Positions 51,368 to 63,943 of a DNA stretch of 64,000 nt are shown here, piece by piece. Source of the stretch: Rhizoctonia solani (taxonomy: Eukaryota; Basidiomycota; Agaricomycetes; Cantharellales; Ceratobasidiaceae); the NCBI RefSeq assembly GCF_016906535.1, contig NC_057383.1:1488001-1552000 (forward strand), given 5' to 3'. The position numbers and the translations under genes are program-made. The notes under the pieces are model-generated. The model had not been told where the DNA came from. It worked only from the letters and a program-made list of their open reading frames with translations, and made no database searches. The stretch's first letter is position 1; each line of letters opens with the position of its first letter.

Positions 51368-52039
51368 AGGCGAGGCATTTCGTGTGTCATCTTCTTGGGA
51401 GTAATCAGAAGCATCATCATTATGCCACTCGTTCCGGTGTTGAATAACCCCTGGGCACGGATGGTATTATCAACGTAAAAGTATAAATTTGCTTTTCAAC
51501 CAACCCACCCATATATCGACTTCCTCGGCGCATTATACGATCACTTTGAACCAGAGTCACTTAACTTTCGAGCGTAGAAGAGAGAGGCAGAAGAGGCAGG
51601 AAGGAGGTCAAATTCACCACCGAGGTCAGTTTGAGATAGGAGTTAGGAGGTGCATCCCGAGGAGCGGAGCGGTAACAGGTCCCTGTCGGCAAAACAGAAG
51701 TAAATGGGCCTCAGATCCATGGAAAGGATAAAGGGTAGTATCTGTAGGTCATTCATTATTTGGAGTTTCTGCTCAATACATACCTTAATAGGAGGCTTCA
51801 TTGATGCAACTACGTGGATACTACCTATCACAAGTTCATGAGAAATACTATCTAAAGAAGCTAACCCAGTGCATTTGTATCAATCTCTCATATTTAAAGG
51901 TACCACGTTTATGTCCTACATGTGTGGACGTCCTTTTTCCTAATAAAAGCGGCAGAATTGGACAGAAAGTCATGTGACCATACCACAGGACTAGAGTCAC
52001 GTGCTCTCGCCTAGGCGATCTATTGGATTGCCCACCATC
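51368..52039. other. divergent promoter region, RhoGEF and MIC10
   Basis: The region separates the minus-strand RhoGEF and the plus-strand MIC10 gene and may include a 5' exon of RhoGEF. A CACGTG box lies at 51998. Confidence 0.4.
51998..52003. promoter_or_regulatory. CACGTG E-box upstream of MIC10
   Basis: GAGTCACGTGCTC lies 37 bp upstream of the MIC10 ATG, so it may fall in the 5' leader or the core promoter. Confidence 0.4.
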
Positions 52040-52540
52040 ATGTCGTCTGCCCCTTCAAAGACATCGAGCGAAGATATTATCGGTCAAAAGGTACCTATCA
52101 TTAGACTCAGTGTCTCCATTATGTGGGAATACTGACAGGTGCTCTAGTATGATCGCTGTGTGGCAGATCTGATCGTCAAATCGTAGGCTGCATGACTATA
52201 AATGCGTTGGAGAGCAGCTAATATCGGTTAAATCCTAGTGGTGTGGGGTTCGGCGTTGGAATCGTTGCCAGTGTCCTTCTCTTCCGCCGTGAGTCTTGAA
52301 TCGCTTGGTTCCTTAGTGAACCCATTTGAATTCTTTCATTAGGCCGCGGGTGGCCAGTTGCCTTGTCCACTGGTTTCGGTGCTGGTACGTTTCGCCTCTT
52401 ACCACAAGAATCAATCAACTTTGCCTAATGATTCCAACCTATCAGGTGCTGCTTATGCCGATTGTGATCGGTCCTTCAACCCTGCTCGTATACCCGGTAC
52501 CCGCATTGTCCCACCTTCTGCGCTCAAGGAGCAAAAATAA
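52040..52540 (+). CDS. MIC10: MICOS subunit MIC10
   Basis: The start is the ATG at 52040 (MSSAPSKTSSEDIIGQK). Three further short exons give YDRCVADLIVKSGVGFGVGI, VASVLLFRRRGWPVALSTGF and AYADCDRSFNPARIPGTRIV, and the gene ends ALKEQK at 52540. The protein has two closely spaced membrane segments, each with a Gly ladder (GVGFGVG and GFGAG), the hallmark of MIC10. It forms oligomers in the mitochondrial inner membrane and shapes cristae junctions with other MICOS subunits. The total length, about 95 residues, is normal for the family. No frameshift was found. It lies convergent to the small membrane-protein gene at 52700-52999. Confidence 0.9.
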
Positions 52541-52699
52541 AGCTAGACACACGAATCTGACACTACTCGTGTCCTCAATGATAGAAAAATAAATATTTTG
52601 TTTGTTGATTTTGGCACCAGCGCCCCATGTCTCAGATAACAAAACATGGCCAAATGAATAAGATAGTCCCTCTATTACATTGACCTGCGCTCATTCCGT

Positions 52700-52999
52700 C
52701 TACGACGAAGAATTTGTGTTGATAGGGTTATCTTCCGGATATTTTCTCATAAATGCGTTGTCTCCTAATCGTGCGTGAGGGTTCTTCTGAACCTCTACCT
52801 CTACCGTCCTTCGCTCTTTCCCCAACACGAGGCGATTATACAAGACGTCTATGAGCTCATATCGTCTAGTCAGTGGTGACACCTCATGGCATCTTGACTT
52901 GCCGAACTCACATGACGTGACGACGAGCAATGGTCCTGACCAGATAATGGTGCGTATGCGACGTGCATCAGCTGGGAGTGGTGTATTTGACTGTATCAT
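52700..52999 (-). CDS. small single-pass membrane protein, unknown
   Basis: The ATG at 52999 starts MIQSNTPLPADARRIRTIIW. A GTGAGT...CATAG intron (about 52855-52912) joins SGPLLVVTS to YVLYNRLVLGKERRTVEVEV. The retained sequence gives one hydrophobic helix (IIWSGPLLVVTSYVLYNRL) followed by a basic stretch and a polar C-terminus ending PINTNSSS. It is about 80 residues. No family could be named; small mitochondrial membrane proteins in fungi often look like this. The 14-bp palindromic E-box (53103-53116) lies about 105 bp upstream. Confidence 0.5.
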   Translation of the reverse strand: MIQSNTPLPADARRIRTIIWSGPLLVVTSCEFGKSRCHEVSPLTRRYELIDVLYNRLVLGKERRTVEVEVQKNPHARLGDNAFMRKYPEDNPINTNSSS

Positions 53000-53102
53000 C
53001 TTAGGTTGTGCCCCGGTTTGTGTTCAGGGTAAATAACGATGCTGGCAAACTAAATTCTAACCTGGGTCGCTTGGGTACGAATTGTCCGTGAGTTAATTTC
53101 CC

Positions 53103-53116
53103 AGGTCACGTGACCT
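53103..53116. promoter_or_regulatory. palindromic E-box AGGTCACGTGACCT
   Basis: A perfect 14-bp palindrome with a CACGTG core, about 105 bp upstream of the small membrane-protein start at 52999. It is the longest such palindrome among the E-boxes in the window. Confidence 0.45.
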
Positions 53117-54395
53117 TTCAGAGGCGCCAATTCAATACATATCTTTATACCGCAGGTCATTAGTTCTACATATAACTTCAATCTCGAAAGACTGGCCACA
53201 TAAAATTAGAGCCGTAGGCCATCTCTTCACAAAAGACCGATCTAATCACCTCGATAAGCATCGTGGGTGGGCATGAGACCGAGCATTTGTGATTTTTTTC
53301 TATTTCGAAACAGCTGCAATCCAGACATTCAGTGCGATAGCCACAGCCCCAAGAAGCCAGAGAGACCTAGTAGGTTTGGACTTACATCACCTCGAAATTT
53401 GGGGTTTAACAGAATACTTGCGCTTGAGAACTTGCTTAAGCCTTTTATACACATTACAAACGAGGATATGGGCCGCCACACACCAGGCTTATTGAGTGCA
53501 GTACTGCTGCTGGTATCAGTTATTCGGCAAAACCCGGATTTTCTTCTTGGACATTCTCAGTACTTGTGATACGAGTTTGAGTTAAGGTAGATCGTGTGGA
53601 TAAGGACCTAGACTATAAAAAGCCCACAAAGGGCTAGAAAACAACGTAGTTTTCTTTTGTTAGGCGCCTCTCACTTTGTACTCAACCTGACATGGTGCAT
53701 ACTTGTACGGATACAAGTCTCGCCAGCATGTTTGTAATCTATATCCTTGTAGTTGGTTACAAGATATGTCATAATACTAATGCTGGACCTCTATGTTTCC
53801 TTGAACAATTTTGGAGCTTAAACATACTCGGCCACGTTTGTGATTGGAGATGAGGCAAATATACCTGTGGCTACAGGTCTCGATACCAATTTAGTTCAAG
53901 TGCTAGTGCAATGCACCCTCCCCATGGAACAGTGGTATCTGAGTTTCGGCTTTTTCCAGCAACCTGGGGTCATGTCACTTCAGTATGCGCCACCTATCGA
54001 TTCGACTCGTAGCGGATTGATGGACAATCCGATAAAATTGCGCCGGTAACCACTTATAATATAAGAAGCATGACTGACTTGGTGAATTCGAAGTAGCGCA
54101 TCTGACGATATGACGTATAGCAAGCAAGCTTTCCCTGTAGCCACAGCTCCAGAGGACTGCCGTAGGGTCCATGACGTGATTCCGAGCCAGTAAAACGTAT
54201 TTATTCCAAACCAGGTTTACTGTGTCGAAGTACATTTGGTTAAGTGGAAAGTTACGAAGGCTTTACACCTCGCTTCGCACCCGTGTTCAGTAGCCATTGA
54301 CGCTAGCCACAGCCGATGTTGATATAAAACAATTGGCCAATCAACCACAGTCAAAATCATCCGCTCTCACCACCCCCATCTCAAGCTCCTTCGCC
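53117..54395. other. intergenic region upstream of the viperin-like gene
   Basis: About 1.3 kb with no supported gene. Open frames at 53267-53569 and 53840-54049 (plus) show no motif. In-frame codons extend the viperin frame upstream to 54297 but contain no ATG before 54396. Confidence 0.4.
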
Positions 54396-55640
54396 ATGTT
54401 AAGCTCACTCAAGTCTTTTTTTCTTAATATTCAAGCCCCACCAGCTCCAATGGACGTTACTCCGGTCTCAGTTAACTGGTTCCCTAATAGGTGCGTGTTT
54501 GTACCAAAGGTACTCCTGAAACAAGTCAATAACAACTCCTGCCATAGGCGTTGTAACTACGAATGCTCGTTCTGCTTTCATACATCCAAGAACACATTTA
54601 TTCTACCAATTGATCAGGCAAAAGAAGGGCTAAGGGCACTGTCTGAAGCTGGAATGCGCAAAATGAATATCAGCGGTGGCGAACCCTTCCTCAATCCTAC
54701 ATACATTGGCGAGATTTTCAAGTTCTGTAAGGAAGATCTGGGTCTTGAGTCAACATCGGTCGTCAACAACGGCTCCAAGGTCACTGAAAAGTGGCTAGAT
54801 CAATATGGAGCATACCTTGACATTATGGCCATATCTTGTGATACTTTTGATGTAGAGACCGATCTTAAACACGGGCGTGCTGAAAAGGGAAAGGCAACGC
54901 ATATTGGCCGGGTATTTGAAGTTGTACGATGGTGCAAAGAACGAGGAATCAAAGTCAAGCTAAATTCAGTGATCACAAAGTAAGCAGAAGCTGTTATAAC
55001 ACCGAGACGGGCACCCTAAAATGCAACACCACAGACACAATTTTGAGGAAGACATGAATGATAGTATCAAAGAGCTAGCGCCTTTTCGCTGGAAGGTCCG
55101 TCAGTTCATACATTATGCCAAGCAGCGAGACCAGTTTAAGATATTAATATTTAATGATTGATGTCTAGGTGTTCCAAGTTCTGCTCCTAGAGGGGGAGAA
55201 TAATGGCGTGGAGAATGGAGCACTTCGGGATGCACGCAGCCTGCTCATTACTAGAGACCAGTTTCAGTCGTTCCTCGATCGCCATAGGGAACAGAAGTGC
55301 CTTGTTCCTGAAGACAATGACGCCATGAAGGACTCTTACCTGAATTTAGATGAGGAGATGAGGTGAGTGCGAAAATTCAGTCTGGGTCCAGGAAATGAAT
55401 GTATCCATACTTTCATAGGTTCTTAAACTGTTCGTTGGGTGGTAAGACTCCTGGGCGCTCGATTTTAGAAGTCGGGGTTCAACAAGCTCTTCAAGACGCC
55501 GGTTTTGATAATAAGGTACACAATCTACTGTTTTGAATATCTTCAATGCTAATATTATTCATAAAAAGGCTTTTATCGAACGAGGAGGCATTTTCGACTG
55601 GACTCGCGAGAAGGTGGTCCCTCCATCTATAGAATGGTAG
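54396..55640 (+). CDS. viperin-like radical SAM enzyme (RSAD2 homologue)
   Basis: The first in-frame ATG is at 54396 (MLSSLKSFFLNIQAPPAPMD). A 57-bp intron (54491-54547, GTGCGT...CATAG) can be read through in frame; its removal joins VNWFPNR to RCNYECSFCFH. That gives the CxxxCxxC cluster motif that binds the 4Fe-4S and SAM. Also seen are SGGEPFLNP (SAM contact), SCDTFDVETDLKHGR, VKLNSVITK, HNFEEDMNDSIKELAPFRWK, VFQVLLLEGENNG, MKDSYLNLDEEMRFLNC, SILEVGVQQALQDAGFD and the C-terminal FDWTRE. Stop at 55638-55640. These blocks follow the viperin order throughout. Animal viperin makes ddhCTP from CTP, an antiviral chain terminator; bacterial and fungal relatives make related nucleotides. No frameshift was found. 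Which nucleotide this enzyme uses cannot be read from the motifs alone. Confidence 0.9.
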
Positions 55641-56066
55641 CTGAGGTATTTGAAACCAGTGATGTTCTCGTCAAGCATGTATTGTTACAGCATGAAATGA
55701 TTAGTGCATAACATGACGTTTAGCAGTACCGCAAAGAACGGTGTTCTCAATAAATTTAACTATGGTCCATATATACGCATACATGACATCACATACGTGC
55801 GTAAAACGAGACGCGCCTACCTAATGGGTGCCAAGCTTTTCGGTGCCGGCGACTTCATGTCTTGAGATTTCTTCCGTCGGTCTGACCGCAGGTTCACTAC
55901 CCCTCGTCTTCACACAAACACGGATTCGTTCTCGATGCTATTAGATACGGCGCTTCAGACAGCTCGGAAGACAAAATTCGAATACATTGAATTACGGGAC
56001 GCTCCTGAATATCTGAAGAATATAGCTCGGGAAACTGACGGAGAGACAACCGAGCGGCTGGTTAAC

Positions 56067-56278
56067 ACAGTGAACCCCAAAAGTGCGGAAAATCCGCATG
56101 ACGTCCAGATTTTGCCAGACATCCCCACTTAAAATAGCAGAATCCGCAGCTCGACGACACACAGGGGTGAGTTGAGGATGCGGATTCATGGAAAAAATGG
56201 TCGGATTTTGCCAACACTCCACATATAACGCGCGATTTTTCACGTTCAGAAAATCCGCACTTTTGGGGTCCACCGTGT
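56067..56278. mobile_element. MITE-like element, copy 2
   Basis: Same 212-bp element as at 40193-40404, with ends ACAGTGAACCCC and GGGGTCCACCGTGT. The flanks read GGTTAAC before and AACCGCT after, which could be a 3-bp AAC target duplication, though this is short and uncertain. It lies inside a plus-strand reading frame (about 55935-56430) that becomes continuous when the element and one duplicate are removed. Confidence 0.75.
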
Positions 56279-57171
56279 AACCGCTCAGCGTTGAAGCGGT
56301 ATGGCCAACAGTCAGACCTAAAATTGGATATTGGGGATGTGTGGGTGTTGGACGAAAGGCAATACAATGAGGATCGAGATTGGGTCAGAGCTGATGTGTC
56401 CCATAGGTACAATTGGTGTCAAATCAGGGGATACTAGTGATGTACGTCCATGGTAGCATGAACAGAAAACGATCCAGATGAATATATTAAAAACTTTCAT
56501 CAATTTGAATGAGCGGATTTTTGAAGCGTCGTTACCAGAGCCCGTTGAGTCACGTGCCGCTCGCTTTCTGTCCAGATACTGCGGAATATAGGGACATACT
56601 TACCAACGCATCACCCGAACACATCGGGAGGGAGGTTTTCGGAACCCTGCCAGGGCTGACGGCGATAGCTGAGTTTATATCTAAGTCGGGAATTGGAAGG
56701 CTTGGAGGCTCGCCGGCATCCGCTCAACCTCCGTAGGACCTTATGTCCATCTTCGATACGCCCTCACGGCCTCACGTAGATCGCCCTTATGGCACCTGTA
56801 TTGGGTCGAACCCCCCTCCCCCAGCTTTACTACCTCTCTTACGCGTATCGTCTATTCCCTCTGTTCTCTCTCTCCCCTCTGTCTTAGCGTAGTCTGTCTC
56901 GGTTTGTGAGCGGTTTGCCTTGTTCGCATATAGCTCCCTAAATATGAACCCAAAAAAGTCGAGTCACGTGCACTAATTTGCACTCGAGACGGGCTGCTGT
57001 GGTTGTAGAGGGACGATGCAACCACAATCACAAGCACCAACTTTGAAATACATTGGGCATTCTGTGTAACTTCATGAAAACTGATAGCAACAGCATGAAC
57101 TAGGTCCAAAGCGTTCCCGAGATTCAGAGTCGGTTAGGCACAGACCCACCCTGTGAATTAGACTCGTTAAG

Positions 57172-57177
57172 CACGTG
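57172..57177. promoter_or_regulatory. CACGTG E-box upstream of the Nudix gene
   Basis: GCACGTGAGC lies 110 bp upstream of the Nudix start codon at 57287. Confidence 0.4.
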
Positions 57178-57286
57178 AGCTTAAGGGTGTTAATCTCAAC
57201 CCTGGCCTCAAACTCTATCTATTGTCATTACATAGTATCGAAATCATTCCTAGCCAACGCTTCAGTCCCGCTCTCAGATTATTACC

Positions 57287-58716
57287 ATGTCATTGTTGAG
57301 TATTATCGATGCTGTCGACAACTTCAAGCCTACCGCTCTATCCACTCATAAGTTTGTTCCCTTTTACCTATCCCTCGAGCATACCCAGCCTCAGGACATC
57401 ATCGGCCAGATCGCCCCAGAAGTGGTCCACACGATCATCTCTCATCCCCCTGGCACTTTTGCCGTTCAGATAATTGACAGCTCTGGTGGCATGTCTCGGG
57501 CTTCCGACAGTACTCGTCCGCCGTCTGTTGCACAAGTCAAGGCAATCGCTTTTGATGACCGGCTCAGCACTGCCGAAGAACGATCAGAGGCTATTGAACG
57601 TGCGAGTATGGAATGGCGTGAGCAAGGATTGTTTGCTGGGGTTATTGGTGGAAGACAATGGCGAAATGAACGGTACACTGTGTATGTGCACCCGTTCAGG
57701 AACGCGGGACTCGGGGGGGAGGTAGCTTTTGAGCTCGAAAGGTCGGCCTGCCAGCTATTTGGATTTGTAACGTATGTCCATTGTATCCTGATATCTTCCG
57801 TGAGATGTGAGTATGTTGATCGATCCCCTTTGGCTAGGTATGGGGTACATATGACTATGGTATATGAGCGATACACATGCATATACGTCGTCCACTGTAT
57901 ACTAATGAGAGTTGCGTCCTGCAGTATACTTCCGATTACAGAATATGGGTCCCTCGCCGATCCAGGACCAAGCAAACGTGAGTGAGACCATATATTCGCC
58001 AGAGACCAGTAAGAAGGAACAAGGTCACTGATTCTCGCTAGCTGGCCGGGGTTTCTGGATAACTCTGTCGCCGGTGGAATTCCAGTAGGCATGTCGCCAT
58101 TCGAATCCATGGTCAAGGAGTGCGAAGAGGAAGCCAGTCTTACTGAGGATGTTGCAAGGAAACATCTGAAGTCAGTTGGAGCAGTTAGTTACTTCTTTCA
58201 GTGAGCCACTCTTGCTATTACCTTCGAAAGGTCCGGTAACGTATTATTATCAGAAACTCGCGAGGAAACCTTCAGCCCGAAGTTGAGTAAGTGGATTCGC
58301 CTCTTTCCCTCATACCGAGCCTGATAAATCTTTCTTGTAGATATGTGTACGATATGCTTTGTCCTTCAGCGAATGACCCAGCGTTCGTACCCAAGCCATT
58401 GGATGGAGAAGTCGAAAGTTTTGAGGTCTGTACCAGTTTTATCAACTTGCGGCCGGCGGAACGTTCCTCAAAGCCTAAAAAAATCTGTCCAGCTGATGAA
58501 CTGGGAGGCGGTTATTGAGAAAATGAAAGCCGGTGAATTCAAACGAAACAGCGCATTGGGTAAGCACTTGTTTGTTAAACAATCTCATCTGTGGTTATTG
58601 AGCTCTTTATAGCCCTAGTAGATTTTTTCGTTCGCCATGGAATAGTCACGCAGGAAAATGAACCAAACTATTTGGAGATTGTGACTCGAATGCATGGTCG
58701 CTTTGGTTTCGAGTAA
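57287..58716 (+). CDS. Nudix hydrolase with DUF4743-type N-terminal half
   Basis: The ATG at 57287 (MSLLSIIDAVDNFKPTALST) starts the ~170-residue N-terminal half (FVPFYLSLEHTQPQDIIGQI, then FERSACQLFGFVT after the MEWREQGLF block). Introns join TYGVHMTM to YTSDYRIWVPRRSRTKQT. The Nudix box GGIPVGMSPFESMVKECEEEASL lies near 58075-58140 and carries the GxxxxxE and ExxEE-type metal ligands. Later exons give QNSRGNLQPEVE, YVYDMLCPSANDPAFVPKPL, LMNWEAVIEKMKAGEFK and ALVDFFVRHGIVTQENEPNY, with TAA at 58714-58716. All junctions stay in frame. Members of this type are linked to thiamine-diphosphate repair or oxidised derivative cleanup. The exact substrate is not known here. Confidence 0.85.
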
Positions 58717-59089
58717 GGCGGAGCCTTCGTACATCTTTGTAGGTGTCTGAACACTATGCTGTATAAAATAATAATAAATGTTTTAAAAATACTTTCCTCT
58801 TTAAAGCAACTCAACAACGTCTTGGTGTGGCCATGGGTTTTAAGTTATTGGCCCAAGTAGGCCTCGCTCGCATCCTAGATGCGTGTTGGGATATTCAGGG
58901 TCTGCTGATGTCACGGCGCGATCGTCGCAAGGATCGTGTTTTGAATTACGGTACTGCTCCCAACCCGCCACTTACTACCACTACCTGTGCAACTTTGAAC
59001 CTCTGGTCTGTGTAAGTTGCATGAGTATCACAAAATACAGTTTCATTAATGCTGCAATATTAAAAAATACAGCACAATATAATAGCAAA
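58717..59089. other. intergenic spacer between Nudix and DUF2461 genes
   Basis: Short spacer between two plus-strand genes. Nothing was recognised. Confidence 0.4.
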
Positions 59090-61380
59090 ATGCCTCCGCG
59101 CCGCACCAAGAAACCCGTCAAGACCAAGCCTTCAAGCCCAAGGAGCTCCGAATTAGAGTCGGAGGTCCCCTCCAAATATTTTACTTCTAAAATCGCATCA
59201 AAGGTCAAGTCTATCGTTGGCCTTGAGACCGACGATACGAAGCCGGTCGTCAACAACAAAAAACGCAAACGCACCAATGCAGCCACCGAACACGACCGAG
59301 AGGACGAAGAGCCTGTCCCAAGGCAACAGTTGCCCAGAAAACCCCGTACCAAAGTATCCGTGCCGATGACACTCACACCCCAACAATTAGCGGCGAAGCA
59401 AGCCAGAATATCAAAGGCCACCGAAAACGACTCAGAGTCTTCAGAGTCGGAAGACGAGTTAGCGACAGCACCTGTTTCTCCCACCAAGCCGAGGCCGAGA
59501 GGAAGACCCAAGAGGGCTACGGCTGCTCCACCGAAACCGAAACCAAAACCAGCCTCTACCCGTACCCGCCAATCAGCCTCAACTAACACTAAGGTGTCAA
59601 GTACTTCCAGTGCTCGTAAGACTCGTAAATCGCGGGACGAATACGACTCCTCTATTCGCGAGCTTACTCATTCTTCGAATTCACCAACTCCGTCCGAAAC
59701 CTCTGATACGCGCGGGTCTGCCGATTACGACCCCGAACTTGAAGTTTCAGCTGACTATCAACAGGACGAGGACGAGGAAGAGGCTGCTTTGGAAGCCATG
59801 GAAGTTGACAGTGACGCTCTGGATGACGAATCAGACTTTGGGCCGCACAGAATAGCGGAACGTGCAAGTGTAAGTCCGAGGAAGAAACGCACTAGCACCT
59901 CAAGCAAAGCCTCAAGGGACGAAAGAGCGTTGGAAAACGGGCCAAAAAAGATGCGACCTCGGAAGAGGAATATCAGTCAGATGAGTCTGGAGCTATCATC
60001 GTCGGAAAGGTTGCACAGGCACCAGAGACCGGGAGAGGTAAGTTCGGCATTTCCCTTCAGTCAGTCATTATTTGGCCAACGTCTGATGAACTTGGCAGTT
60101 CCCGAGGGCCAAATTTCTCAAAATACGTTCGACTTCTTGCTTAACCTCCAAGATCCTGAGAAGAACGACCGAGAATGGTTCAGGTTACATGGTTAGTTCG
60201 TCTACCTCTTTACACTTGGCACTTAATTCATCGGGTTCTCAGAACCGGTTTACAGGCTCGCTGAGAAGGAGTGGGTTGCTTTTGTTGATGCTTGGGTAAC
60301 GACCCTGGTTGAGGTGGATGATCAAATCCCGCCCTTACCTCCGAAGGATATCATACATAGGATATATCGGGATGTGAGCCCCAGTTTGTTACCAACCGCC
60401 GATCTATTGAAGCGAGGAATCATAGATGAGATTCAGCAACGACAAAACACCCTATAAGTCAAACTTCTCGGCAAGCACTTCTCGATCAGCGTGAGTCTAT
60501 GGCGGATCACATGTGAGTGTCTCATCTATTAGTTGCTATTTGTGCACGTTTTAAATTTAGCTTTAATTAGTTCAAGTGAGTTTTTACCTCTTATAAGTAT
60601 GTCCGCGAGCTCATAACGTTCGACCCGTAGTCAAACCTGGGGGTGGTAGTCTAGTGGCAGCTGGCGTGTGGTGCCCTGGCAAAAATGAGTTGCAGACCAT
60701 CAGGTGGGTTTCTATATTGCTCCTGTATAACTCCCCACATCATAAAGTTTGTGATACTTCTAGGAATGTCATACAACGAAATCACGCTCGGCGACTCCGG
60801 GAAATAATAGCCAAGCCTAGTTTCGTAAAGTACTTCGGGGCGCCCGAGCCTCTCGCCACTAAGGGCAAAGAACGCCAACGCCAGAGTATCTTCGGAGCTG
60901 AAGATGAGCTCAAAGTGGCGCCGGCCGGAGTGAAGAAAGATCATCCGTAAGCACAGTTTCGCTTTGATGTACACGTTGCGCCTATCACTCGCTGCCCTGC
61001 GAACGTGGCCATCGCGTACTTAATAGCAACGGTATTGATGAGATGGATTGCACCTTATCCAGGGATATTGATCTTCTCAAGTGTCGAAGTTTCGCCGTCA
61101 TTCATAGGTAAGTTGATAGTAATATTAAGTGACTAGGTAGACTCTAATAGCCATCGAAGATTTACCGATGCTCAAGTTTTGAAAAAAGACTTCTTGGAGA
61201 AGATTCTGAAACCTGTGCTGGTCGAAGTGAGACCGTTTGTGCATTGGTTGGTATGCTTTCATAGATAGGGATGCAGATTTGCTAACGTATGATTGCGATT
61301 TCAGCCTTAATGATTATATGACTTTATCACCGGACGAAGCCAGCGTACCTGGCTCCAGCTCAAGCTCTGACGAGGAATAA
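59090..61380 (+). CDS. DUF2461 (TIGR02453) protein with long basic/acidic N-terminus
   Basis: The ATG at 59090 (MPPRRTKKPVKTKPSSPRSS) is more likely than the upstream in-frame codons, which read like leader. The first ~350 residues are low-complexity, with Lys/Arg blocks (KKRKR, RGRPKRA) and acidic runs (DEDEEEA). The DUF2461 core begins ISQNTFDFLLNLQDPEKNDR and continues EWFRLHEPVYRLAEKEW, DMRFSNDKTPYKSNFSAST (after a ~50-bp intron ending near 60430), GGGSLVAAGVWCPGKNELQT, SFAVIHRFTDAQVLKKDFLE and a final acidic SSSSSDEE, with TAA at 61378-61380. DUF2461 proteins are widespread in fungi and bacteria but uncharacterised. The basic, acidic N-terminus suggests a nuclear protein; this is inference. 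Confidence 0.82.
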
Positions 61381-61983
61381 CTGGAGTATCCAAAAACGTG
61401 TCCCTAGATTCTTCCGCAGCCCGATTCTTGATTTCTCATAATCGAGTTTATACGTAATTAGCGCGCATACATAGACATGCTTCTCCCACAATACTAGTAC
61501 GAAGAGCGGCAAGAGTTTGAATCAACAGGCAGTTATTTATTCTCTGTTCGATTCCGGAACCCTTTCCTCTATGTCTTCGATTCTTACAAGTAAGGCTTCG
61601 AGAAGTAGGTCTGTGATGCTTAGAGGGGATACCCCGGGTCTGACTGGTCCCATGTGATGATGGCCCCACGCTTAAACATTGCTCGAATACCCCGACAGCA
61701 ATCAGGATTGTTATGTTATATTCCGCCAAGGCCCCGAAGGCCAACACCCACAGGGGATCGGCGGTGGGTCGAATGTATACCCGGTTTTTATGGAGTCCAC
61801 AGAGTTGAAGAAAAGAAAAGCATAAATTTAATACTGGACTCATGAGGGGTCGTACTCGGCTACATCAGCCCAAAGCTCCGGCTATATGGTATAATACACA
61901 AAAAGAAGAACAGAAGTAAATCCAAGAAAAAAGAATCATATGTGGAAGAAACATAGTCGAACCGGAGTGATGAGTCTACGAAT
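61381..61983. other. intergenic spacer between convergent DUF2461 and GH1 genes
   Basis: About 0.6 kb between two convergent genes. Open frames here carry no motif. Confidence 0.4.

Positions 61984-63943
<1,960 letters not shown>

Larger units (their letters stand above)
55641..57286. other. region with MITE copy 2 and coding remnants
   Basis: No intact gene is supported. A plus-strand coding-like stretch runs from about 55935 (MLLDTALQTARKTKFEYIEL) into the MITE and seems to resume after it (SALKRYGQQSDLKLDIGDVW, about 56287). A second short frame (56509-56736) ends with FGTLPGLTAIAEFIS. CACGTG boxes at 56551, 56965 and 57172 lie here; only the last is close to a start codon. Confidence 0.45.

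Noticed and set aside
54297..54395. Upstream extension of the viperin frame to 54297
   Set aside because: The codon at 54297 is TTG; the first in-frame ATG is at 54396 and gives a normal viperin length.
60630..60720. tRNA-like look of the stretch with GGTGGTAGTCTAGTGGCAGC
   Set aside because: No paired acceptor stem or T-loop; it is an exon of the DUF2461 gene coding GGGSLVAAGVW.
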